In this document: one piece after another, positions 10,751 to 21,007 of the stretch
How positions within the stretch are numbered: the stretch's first letter is position 1
How the letters are laid out: each line of letters begins with the position of its first letter
Origin: Turnera subulata
Taxonomy: Eukaryota > Streptophyta > Magnoliopsida > Malpighiales > Passifloraceae
Direction: 5' to 3'
Assembly: GCA_028386065.3 (NCBI GenBank)
Contig: JAKUCV010002295.1
Location: 2,444 to 66,443, forward strand
Length of the DNA stretch: 64,000 bases
Position numbers and translations under genes: made by a program
Notes under the pieces: generated by a model
Told to the model about the DNA's origin: nothing
Database searches by the model: none
What the model saw: the letters and a program-made list of their open reading frames with translations, nothing else

Positions 10751-13170
10751 TGTAACAACCCGGTAAAAATTTACATTTTACAGGGATTGTAAAAACGATT
10801 TGTACAGTAATTTACCATGTAAAATAATCTTGGGTAATTATTTAAGGGTAAATTAAGCATCGGATTCCGGAACCGACCCTTACCCCGCGCTCGGGATTTT
10901 TCTGCGGATTTTACGGACCAAAGTTGGAATTTTCCGGGTCCAGGAACCCTCAGAAAAGTCAGGTTTTCCCCGAATTATCGGACCAGAAATAAGTCAAGGG
11001 GGTATTATTGATATTTTCGGGTCCGGAAGGGACACGACTGCATAATGCAGCCGCCTTCTCCTGTGTGCCCGTGACCTGCCTCTGTGCTGAACGTGACCCT
11101 TACCCCTTGCCACCACCACTGCAGCGCCACCGGACCACGCAGCAGCAGCTCGGGTCGTGTCTCCACCAACTCGCAACCGTCATCGCCGCCCGAGTCCACC
11201 TCTTCCTCACGCGACGCTGCCGACCCAAGTCGCGGCAGATCTTCCTTCTCGCCGCCTGCGGCCTCGCCGTCGTCGCCACCGCATTCGTTGCCTCACTCCC
11301 GTCCGCCACCGCGCCGCCGCCTCCTGCTCAAGGTGAGCACGGGGTAGAAGACGACCCACCACACGCACCGGGTTGCGACCTCGGGTCGGGTTGACCCGCG
11401 TGTGGATGGCTGGGGATGTTGGAATTGGGCCTTGGTTAGTTGGGCTTGGCCACGCGGGCCTGCGCCTGGGCCTCAGCTTGAGGTCTGGGCCTGGTGCTGT
11501 GCAGGCCTGGCTGGCACTATTCACGGGCCCAGTACATTTAAAAAAAAAAGAAAAAAGGGGAAAATAAATTCTGGAAGAAAGAAAACAATTAAAATAAAAT
11601 AAATAAATATATTGGTATATTGGAATAATTTGGAAAATATATGGATATTAAATGAAAAATAATTTCTTTGGAATATATATATATATATATGGTAAATAAT
11701 TATAATTTTGGAAAGTACATACTTAAGGAAAATAAAAATGGAAAGGGTATTATCAAATAAATACGTACCGGAATAATAACCGGGTATTGGTAAGGTATTT
11801 TCGACACCTGTAAATAAATGGTGAATTATGACGATAATGGGAATAACCCGGGGAAGTACCGAGTAGGTCCAGTAATTATTTTTACGGCTTACAGTAATAG
11901 TCGAGCATTTGCATATCATCTTATATGTGCACAAATTGTTGTTTGATATAGGAATTGATAACAAGCTGTACCCTGAGGAGCCTGAGCCGGAACACTTCGA
12001 GGACTATCAGGAATATGAAATCGGCTAAGGTGAGGATAAGTAAATATTTATATACTGCCCGTAGTACCAAGTTGCTGTTTGTTTGTTATCTGTGTTATAT
12101 GTTTGAATAATTCTTTGTGGCTGTGAATAGTTGTTGTGAGATGAATTTAATTGGTATTTGTTGCCGTTGATGTTGTTGTATTGATGCTACTGTTGATGTT
12201 ATTGGTAATAGTAGAAATGTTGGTATTAGTAGAATATTTCTGTTGTTGTTGGCTGTGAAAACTGTGAGAGTAGAGTACCGATGATACTAGTTGGAATAAG
12301 CTTGTATTATCCAGACGAGCGGAGAGGCTGTGAGCCTGCTCGGGATAATGAGATAATGGAGGATAATAGGAATTAAGTAACTAGGAATAATAAAACTGGT
12401 CACACTTAGACATCTAGTAAGTCACAGTTAAATGTTGGAATAGCCAGATGGTAGTCTTATTTTTATAGTGCTGGAGGAGAGTGTGCTTGGGGTCTGCTCC
12501 ATGTCTGTACCAGTTTTTATTTTAGGCGCTGGGGGAGAGTGTGCTTGGGGTCTGGTCCCTGTCTGTGCCAGTTACACGTGGAGGTACCAGGGCAGGGTCC
12601 ACGGGCTAGCTAGCTTGACTACCAGACGACGGCCATCATTTAACTAGTAATAGGGGCCCTGATAATAAAATTGGAATAACGTGTCTAGAATCACAGAGTG
12701 TGTTATTTAGGGTTCGTGTGATCCTTAGTTCATTGCTGTTGATGTGACTTGGATTATTTACGGTTGTTGTATATGTATATTTGCTTATGGATTTTACCCG
12801 GTGAGCACTTCGGACTCACCCCTCACCTGCGTGACCTAGTCGCGTAGTTTGATTGTGCGTAGCTCAGGTATGCTCGAGGCAAGCTGTGGCGCACCCTCTG
12901 CCAGGCTCGGATCCATCCTGCGTTGCATCATGTTTATAATGTTGTCTACTGCTGTGTTGTATTAAGACTTCCGCTGCTTGCATTTTATTTTCTTGATTGG
13001 GTTGCTTGTTGTAATAATGTCCCCGTGCCGGGTCAAGCACTGTTGATGTATTATGTACTTTTATTGTATTAATACTGTTGGTTGTGATATTTACCACTGT
13101 GGTTACTGTAATAGTACGTGGTCCCACGTGTTTACTGTGTATAACGGTAAATACGGATCGGGGCATTTCA
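10751..13170 (+). repeat. 5' LTR
   Basis: It begins TGTAACAACCC and ends CATTTCA, 2420 bp. Compared with the 3' LTR it has only 20 bp (11101-11120) where the 3' LTR has 278 bp (18265-18542), inside the pyrimidine/GC-rich leader. A 60-bp tandem duplication (GAGAGTGTGCTTGGGGTCT twice) lies at about 12470-12575. An exon-like segment at 11952-12029 is bounded by TATAG and AAG/GTGAGG. Confidence 0.95.
12800..12847 (+). other. Paired stem-loops in the 5' LTR
   Basis: Stem 1 is GGTGAG (12800-12805) with CTCACC (12815-12820), enclosing a CTTCGG loop core. Stem 2 is CTGCGTGAC (12827-12835) with GTCGCGTAG (12839-12847), which pairs along nine positions when two G.U wobbles are allowed. An acceptor-like CAG ends at 12867. 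Confidence 0.6.
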
Positions 13171-13173
13171 TTT

Positions 13174-13185
13174 TGGTAGCGGAGC
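13174..13185 (+). other. Primer binding site
   Basis: TGGTAGCGGAGC starts three bases after the 5' LTR. It resembles the initiator-Met tRNA-complementary site used by chromoviruses (TGGTATCAGAGC) with three differences. Confidence 0.7.
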
Positions 13186-13281
13186 GGGTTGTAGGTCCTT
13201 AGTTGCTGTTTGATTGTTTGTGCATATCCTGCTCCACATGTTATAAATATGATACTCATGCATACATCTTCATATAGGTAG

Positions 13282-14433
13282 GACGAGAAGGATCCGACTG
13301 AGGGACACCAGTATGCCGCCCAACAGCACTTGGAAGAGGACCAAGTGTCAATCGGTCAACCGTATGCCTACGTAAATGAACCACATGTCTACGATGGGGT
13401 ACCGGGTATGCCATACCAGATGTCTCTGCAGATGATGCACATGATGACCCAGATCCTTCATCGACAGACAGCTGGGGGACCAGTCGAGGACCATGTTTTC
13501 ACCAAGCTATCTGAGCTTGGAGCTGAGCCATTCTCAGGAGAGACCGACCCTCGTGAGGCGGACGAGTGGCTACGTCAGATTGCCAGGGTCATGCTTAAGA
13601 TCAAGTGCACGACCGACCAGTGGGCAAACTATGCCGCTTCTCTTTTCCAGTGAGGAAGCAGCAACCTGGTGGGAATCTACCACAAGAGACCTGCCGAAAC
13701 CAGTGGTGATGCCATGGGCTGAGTTCATGGCCATGTTCAAGGACAAGTTCAATACTGAAGAATTTCAGGAGTGCATGCAGCGCGAATTCCTGGAATTGCG
13801 CCAAGATGGTATGACCGTGACAAAGTACGAGAAGAAGTTTGACCGCTTGTCCCTGTATGTTGGAGATCTGGTAGCAACTACCAAAGCCAGATGCCAACGT
13901 TTCTAGAGAGGTTTGCATCCTGACATCCGAGCTATCATGGGTGGTGCAAGGATTTTGCAGGTTATCAGGACATGGTAAGGGATGCTCAGAATTCCAAAGT
14001 TACCTGGCGTGATCAACAGGAGTATCGCCGAAAGAGGAGTGCACCGCAGTTTCCACCTAGTCAGAACAAGAAGCCATATGTACCTGCCGCTAGTGCACCT
14101 GTAGCTGGACGAGGACAGTATCAGCAGATGACCTATGGATGTGGATGGACTAACAACTGCGGAGCTTCGACTGGAGGATGGAGTGGACCTGGAGTGACTA
14201 GTTCTGGAGACAGCCGCTTTCGACGTCCCATATCATCAGTCAGATGCTTTGAGTGCAATGAGTTGGGACATTACTGTTATGCATACCCGAAGCTTGGGAG
14301 AGTCAGTAACTCTGCACCGACACCAACAGTTCAGGCCTCTGTGGCTAGTGTGCCAGGTGGATGTAGAGCACAAGGACAAGGACAAGGTCGTGGTCGTGGG
14401 AATCCTTCCGTAAGGACCCAATCTGGAGCCGAC
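13282..14433 (+). pseudogene. Tekay-like gag, frameshifted
   Basis: The gag core is readable as ELGAEPFSGETDPREADEW (frame 1 to 13653), then after a frameshift near 13650 as EEAATWWESTTRDL and FNTEEFQECMQREFLEL (to a TAG at 13904-13906). After a second shift near 13960 it continues from 13972. The zinc knuckle near 14250 reads CFECNELGHYCYAY, so the final Cys of CCHC is Tyr. No intact ATG leads the frame. A TAA at 14434-14436 ends this part, directly in frame with the protease. In living elements Gag forms the particle around genomic RNA. Confidence 0.85.
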
Positions 14434-14436
14434 TAA

Positions 14437-17400
14437 AGCACAACAGTTCCTAGAGCTTTCGTCATCACCGCAGAAGAGGACCCTGATGCTGCTCAAGTTA
14501 TAGCAGGTATCTTTACAGTACATGGTAGTGTTGCTTTCACATTTATTGATCCTGGAGCTACACATTCCTTTATAGCTCAAACCTATGCCATGCAACATAA
14601 CTGTGAAGATGTATCCTTAGAAAAACCGATGAGGGTTAGATTAGCCGCAGGCATTATAGTGAGGCTAGATAGAGTTTGTAAGGATGTGCCGTTAGTGTTC
14701 GAGAACGAAACCTTTCCTGCTCGACTCATTGTCATGAACATGGGAGGATTTGATATAGTCCTAGGCATGGATTGGTTGTCGAAGTATCAAGCTTTGGTGG
14801 ATTGTCGAGCTAAGCAAGTGAGATTGACATCCGCCAAAGACCGGTCGATTGTTTTGTCCGGAGTGGGGAGAACTACAACCACATATAGGATATCTGCTAC
14901 CCAGGGCTACGGAATGAAGCAACATGGTCCAGATGCTTTGCTGACCCACATTTCAGGCGGAGAGACACGAGACCCAACTCCAGATGATGTATTAGTTGTG
15001 AGGGAGTTTGTTGATGTATTCCCAGATGATCTACCAGGTTTGCCACCCGATAGAGAGGTTGAGTACACCATCGAGCTTGTACTTGGAGTTACACCTATCT
15101 CAATGGCACCATACAGGATGGCACCAACAGAACTTCAGGAGCTGAAGAAGCAGCTAGACGAACTATTGGAGAAAGGTTTCATCAGACCTAGTACCTTACC
15201 ATGGGGTGCACCAGTCTTGTTCGTGAAGAAGAAGAGCCTGCGTATGTGTGTAGACTATCGCCAGATCAACAAGGTGACAATCAAGAACAAGTACCCGTTA
15301 CCGAGGATTGATGATGTTTTCGATCAGCTTCAAGGAGAAACGGTATTTTCAAAGATTGATCTCCGATCGGGCTATCACCAGATCAAGATTTCGGAGAAGG
15401 ACATACCGAAGACAGCTTTTCGCACACGGTATGGCCACTACGAATTCACTGTGGCACCTTTCGGTTTGACCAATGCACCGGCAGTATTCATATGTCTGAT
15501 GCACTTTGTCTTGAACGAGTTTTTGGATAAGTTCGTTGTGGTCTTCATCGACGATATCCTCATCTACTCCAAGAGCAAGGAAGAGCACGAAGAGCATTTG
15601 AGGATAGTGCTTCAAAGGTTACGGGAGAAGCAGTTGTATGCCAAATTCAGCAAGTGTGAATTTTGGCTTGGAGAAGTTTCCTTCCTCGGACATGTAGTAG
15701 GCGGGGATGGAATAAAGGTTGATCCTGCCAAAGTTAAGACTGTGTTGGAGTGGAAGCCTCCTAAGAATGTGTCCGAAGTCAGGAGTTTTCTTGGCCTTGC
15801 AGGATATTATCGGAGGTTCATAGAAGGTTTTTCCTTATTAGCCAGTCCCATGACTAAGCTATTGAGGAAAGAACAAGCTTTTGTTTGGAGCCCGGAGTGC
15901 CAAGGGAGTTTTGAGGAGCTTAAGAAGAAGCTGACTACGGCACCAGTGCTGACAGTACCGAGGCCAGGAGTTGAGTACGTGTTGTTTTGTGATGCATCAG
16001 GTCTTGGTTTAGGAGCCGTGCTGATGCAAGAAGGACGGGTGATTGCCTATGCCTCCAGACAACTAAGGACTCATGAGAAGAACTACCCGACTCATGATCT
16101 TGAGAAGGCAGCTGTGATCTTGGCTCTGAAGATTTGGAGACACTACTTGTTTGAAGAGAAGTGCCGAATCTTCACCGACCACAAAATCCTTAAGTACATC
16201 ATGACTCAAAAGGAGCTTAACCTACGGCAGAGGCGTTGGGTTGAGTTGCTTAATGATTATGACTGTACTATTGAGTATCACCCAGGAAAGGCTAATGTGG
16301 TAGCTGATGCTTTGAGCCAGAGACAACCGGATGATGCCTTCACTAGTTACTCGATGTTTTCACTTATCGAGTTAAGGAAGTTGGGAGTTGACTTGATAGT
16401 GGATGATACAAGAGCTTTGCTAGCACACATGAGTGTCAAGTCTAACCTAAGAGGATGGATAGTGGAGTTACAAGATGGAGATCCCGACTTGGTCAAGCTA
16501 AAGGAAGGAGTAAAGAGTGGAAAAGAGGGCAAGTTCCGTATAGCAGATGATGGAGCACTGATGATTGGGAAACGGGTATGTGTACCCAATGTCAGTAACC
16601 TGCGTAGTCAGATCCTGGATGAAGGTCATATGACGCCGTATGCGATGCATCCTGGAAGCACCAAGATGTATCAGAACCTGAAGAGCCATTTTTGGTGGCC
16701 TCGGATGAAGAAGAATGTGGTAGAGTATGTCGCAAGATGCATTACTTGCCAACAGGTGAAAGCCAAACATCAGGCTCCAGCAGGCAAGATGAGATCGTTG
16801 ACAATACCGGAGTGGAAGTAGGAGATGATTACCATGGATTTTGTGATTGGTTTGCCGATGACTCGGAGGCAGCATGATACTATTTGGGTCATCATTGACC
16901 GATTAACAAAATCGGCTCATTTCCTCCCTATCCGCCAGACTGATACCATGGACACATTGGCGGGTAAGTATGTTGCTGAGATTGTGAGGCTACATGGGAT
17001 TCCAAAGTTCATAGTCTCAGACAGAGATCCTAGATTCACATCACGATTTTGGAAGAGCTTACAAGTTGCTTTGGGAACCAAGTTGAGCTTCAGCACTGCT
17101 TTTCATCCTCAGATAGATGGACAGTCTGAGAGGATCATATAGACACTGGAGGACATGCTTAGAACTTGTGCACTTAACTTCATTGGGAGTTGGGATAAGT
17201 ATCTACCCTTGGCAGAGTTCGCGTATAACAACGGCTACCATTCCAGCATTGGTATACCACCTTTTGAGGCTCTCTATGGAAGGAAGAAGTCCAGTGTGTT
17301 GGGAAGAAGAAGGTATGAGATTGATCGTTGGACCGAAGCTAGTCCAACAGACAGTGGACAAGATCCAGACGGTGAGACAGTGCATGAGAGCTGCTCAAGA

Positions 17401-17877
17401 TCGGCAAAGAGCTATGCCGACAAACACCGACGTGAGATGGAGTATAACATTGGTGAGAAGGTTTTTCTCAGAGTTGCAGCCTGAAAAGGAGTGATCAGGT
17501 TTGGCAAGAGAGGAAAGCTGAGTCCAAGGTATATCGAGCCATATGAGATCGTTGAGAGGATCGGACCTCTAGCTTACAGGTTGTCCTTACCTGAAGAGCT
17601 ATCACGCATTCATGACGTGTTCCATGTCTCCATGCTGAGGAGATACCGATCAGACCCTAGTCATGTTGTGGCCCTAGTGGATGTTGAAGTGGCAGAAGAT
17701 CTCACCTACACAGAAGTGTCGGAACAGATTCTTGCTCGGGAAGTACGGCAGTTGCGGAACCGTACCATTTCTATGGTTAAGGTCAAGTGGAGTAAGCATT
17801 CTGCTAACGAGTCAACATGGGAAGTTGAGGAGCACGTGCGATCCCAGTATCCGCATCTCTTCACCGGTTCGGAGTGA
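14437..17877 (+). pseudogene. Tekay-like pol with chromodomain, in-frame stops
   Basis: One frame carries every domain. Protease: active-site triad region D-P-G-A-T-H-S-F at 14548, where the family has Ser instead of Pro. [15 protein letters not shown] (about 15352) and FIDDIL (15544). RNase [12 protein letters not shown] (about 15988) and FTDHK. Integrase: HHCC finger (about 16624-16755), then MDFVIGLP, SDRDPRFTSRFW and the E of QSERI. Chromodomain: 17670-17870. Premature stops lie at 16819 (TAG), 17140 (TAG) and 17482 (TGA), after the TAA at 14434. Each is explicable by a C-to-T or G-to-A transition from a CAG/CAA or TGG codon. Confidence 0.93.
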
Positions 17878-17897
17878 ATTTCAGGGACGAAATTCTT

Positions 17898-17912
17898 TTA
17901 AGGAGGGTAGAC
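17898..17912 (+). other. Polypurine tract
   Basis: AAGGAGGGTAGAC abuts the 3' LTR and follows GGGACGAAATTCTTTT, a layout common in Tekay-type elements. It would prime plus-strand DNA synthesis. Confidence 0.75.
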
Positions 17913-20605
17913 TATAACAACCCGGGTAAAAATTTACATTTTACCGGGATTGTAAAAACGCTTTGTACAGTAATTTACCATGTAAAATAATCTTGGGTAA
18001 TTATTTCAGGGTAAATTATACATCGGATTTTGGAACCGACCCTTACCCCACGCTCAGGATTTTTCTGCGGATTTTACGGACCAAAGTTGGAATTTTCCGG
18101 GTCCAGGAACCCTCAGAAAAGTCAGGTTTATCCCCGAATTATCGGACCAGAAATAAGTCAAGGGGGTATTATTGATATTTTTGGTTCCGGACGGGACACG
18201 ACTGCATAATGCAGCCGCCTTCTCCTGTGTGCCCGTGAGCTGCCTCTGTGCTGAACGTGACCCTGCATGTTTTATTTTGCCCGTACTCATCATCACCTGC
18301 AAACCCACTCTCAGCTCACCTCATTCTACAATTTCTCTGCAACCTTCAACCTCCAGTACAAACCTACAAACAACATTCAAGCAACAGAAAAGAGGAAAGA
18401 AACTGGAAAAGAAGAAAAAAAAAACACAGGAACACACCACGACCCGAACCACTGCCGACCGCCACCATAGCAACAACCCCCGCCACCATCTTCCTCTCCC
18501 TTCCTGCCGCTCGCAATGCCCCTCACACCGCTGACCTCCGCTGCAGCGCCACCGGACCACGCAGCAGCAGCTCGGGTCGTGTCTCCACCAACTCGCAATC
18601 ATCATCGCCGCCCGAGTCCACCTCTTCCTCACGCGACTCCGCCGACCCAAGTCGCGGCAGATCTTCCCTCTCGCCGCCTGCGGCCTCGCCGTTGGCGCCA
18701 CAGCCTTCGTTGCCTCGCTCCCGTCCGCCACCGTGCCGCCGCCTCCTGCTCAAGGTGAGCTCGGGGTAGAAGACGACCCACCACACGCACCGGGTTGCGA
18801 CCTCGGGTCGGGTTGACCCGCGTGTGGATGGGCTAGGGATGTTGGAATTGGGCCTTGGTTAGTTGGGCTTGTTCACGCGGGCCTGCGCCTGGGCCTTAGC
18901 ATGAGGTCTGGGCCTGGTGCTGTGCAGGCCTGGCTGGCACTATTCACGAGCCCAGTCCATTTTTTTTAAAAAAGGAAAATGGCGAAAATAAATTCTGGAA
19001 GAAAGAAAAACAATTAAAATAAAATAAAATAAATATATTGGTATATTGGAATAATTTGGAAAATATATGGATATTAAATGGAAAATAATTACTTTCGAAT
19101 ATATATATATATATATATATATATAGTAAATAATAATAATTTTGGAAAGTACATACTTAAGGAAAATAAAAATGGAAAGGGTATTATCAAATAAATACGT
19201 ACCGGAATAATAACCGGGTATCGGTAAGGTATTTTCGACACCTGTAAATAAATGGTGAATTATGACGATAATGGGAATAACCCGGGGAAGTACCGAGTAG
19301 GTCTAGTAATTATTTTTACGGCTTACAGTAATAGTCGAGCATTTGCATATCATCTTATATGTGCATAAATTGTTGTTTGATATAGGAATTGATAACGAGC
19401 TGTACCCTGAGGAGCCTGAGTCGGAACACTTCGAGGACTATCAGGAATAGGAAATCGGCTAAGGTGAGGATAAGTAAATATTTATATACTGCCCGTAGTA
19501 CCAAGTTGCTGTTTGTTTGTTATCTGTGTTATATGCTTGAATAATTCTTTGTGGTTGTGAATAGTTGTTGTGAGATGAATTTAATTGGTATTTGTTGCCG
19601 TTGATGTTGTTGTATTGATGCTACTGTTGATGTTATTGGTAATAGTAGAAATGTTGGTATTAGTAGAATATTTCTGTTGTTGTTGGCTGTGAAAACTGTG
19701 AGAGTAGAGTACCGAGGGTACTAGTTGGAATAAGCTTGTATTATCCAGACGAGCGGAGAGGCTGTGAGCCTGCTCGGGATAATGAGATAATGGAGGATAA
19801 TAGGAATTAAGTAACTAGGAATAATAAAACTGGTCACACTTAGACATCTAGTAAGTCACAGTTAAATGTTGGAATAGCTAGATGGTAGTCTTATTTTTAT
19901 GGTGCTGGGGGAGAGTGTGCTTGGGGTCTACTCCCTGTCTGTACCAGTTTTTATTTTAGGCGCTGGGGGGAGAGTGTACTTGGGGTCTGCTCCCTGTCTG
20001 TGCCAGTTACACGTGGAGGTACCAGGGCGGGGTCCACGGGCTAGCTAGCTCGACTACCAGGCGACGGCCATCATTTAACTAGTAATAGGGGCCCTGATAA
20101 TAAAATTTGAATAGCGTGTCTAGAATCACAAAGTGTGTTATTTAGGATTCGTGTGATCCTTAGTTCATTGCTGTTGATGTGACTTGGATTATTTACGGTT
20201 GTTGTATATGTATATTTGCTTATGGATTTTACCCGGTGAGCACTTCGGACTCACCCCTCGCCTGCGTGACCTGGTCGCGTAGTTTGATTGTGAGTAGCTC
20301 AGGTACGTTCGAGGCAAGATGTGGCGCACCCTCTGCCAGGCCCGGATCCATCCTGCGTTGCATCATGTTTATAATGTTGTCTACTGCTGTGTTGTATTAA
20401 GACTTCCGCTGCTTGCATTTTATTTTCTTGATTGGGTTGCTTGTTGTAATAATGTCCCCGTGCCGGGTCAAGCACTGTTGATGTATTATATACTTTTATT
20501 GTATTAATACTGTTAGTTGTGATATTTACCGCTGTGGTTACTGTAATAGTATGTGGTCCCACGTGTTTACTGTGTATAACGGTAAATACGGATCGGGGCG
20601 TTTCA
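17913..20605 (+). repeat. 3' LTR
   Basis: It begins TATAACAACCC (TG changed to TA) and ends CGTTTCA, 2693 bp. It retains a 278-bp stretch in the leader (18265-18542) that the 5' LTR lacks. Its exon-like segment is 19386-19463 and its stem-loops are at 20235-20282. Confidence 0.95.
20235..20282 (+). other. Paired stem-loops in the 3' LTR
   Basis: GGTGAG (20235-20240) pairs with CTCACC (20250-20255) around a CTTCGG loop. CTGCGTGAC (20262-20270) pairs with GTCGCGTAG (20274-20282) with two wobbles. An acceptor-like CAG ends at 20302. Confidence 0.6.
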
Positions 20606-21007
20606 CTGCAAATGATAAAACCGCATATGTGAAGTTTATCCATACAAGTACAACTCTAATCTGTATAAAGTAAACACTAAAGTCAAGGCATGACATATGC
20701 TTGGTGGGTTTAATTGCATTTCGCTGATTCAACAGAAAAATTTCATTTTTCTACTCAACTCGACATTTGTTCTTTTACTCCTATAAGAAAATGAACGTGT
20801 GTTCATTCCGTGTTTGTTAAGGTTACGTACTGTTTTTTAATATTTTTTTGTTTTGAATACTTATGCATGTAAATCTCCTCCTTGGAAGCAAAGCAACTAT
20901 ATATGACGAAATTGTCAGAAATGGTTCCGTTCTCCCACTCTCTGAATAAACAACATGCTAGCTACCTAGTTGTTGAAGGAAGAGTTGAATATCCAAGACA
21001 GACAGAC
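20606..21007 (+). promoter_or_regulatory. 5' flank of the SABATH gene, next to the LTR
   Basis: Only about 400 bp separate the Tekay-like 3' LTR from the SABATH start codon, so the proximal promoter and 5' UTR must lie here or partly in the LTR. I see no unambiguous TATA box. An in-frame upstream ATG at 20903 would add 35 residues. Confidence 0.4.

Larger units (their letters stand above)
10751..20605 (+). mobile_element. Full-length, inactivated Ty3/gypsy chromovirus (Tekay/Del-like)
   Basis: The order is 5' LTR 10751-13170, PBS 13174-13185, gag, protease, RT, RNase H, integrase, chromodomain, polypurine tract and 3' LTR 17913-20605. A perfect 5-bp target duplication CTGCA flanks it (10746-10750 and 20606-20610). 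The gag-pol order with a C-terminal chromodomain and very long LTRs fits the Tekay/Del lineage of chromoviruses. The element is dead: gag has frameshifts and the pol frame has four in-frame stops. Its right end lies about 400 bp upstream of the SABATH gene. Confidence 0.95.

Noticed and set aside
18248..18769. 173-codon plus-strand frame in the 3' LTR
   Set aside because: The 5' LTR lacks much of it (278 bp replaced by 20 bp), so it is not conserved within the element. It is Ser/Pro/Thr-rich low complexity.
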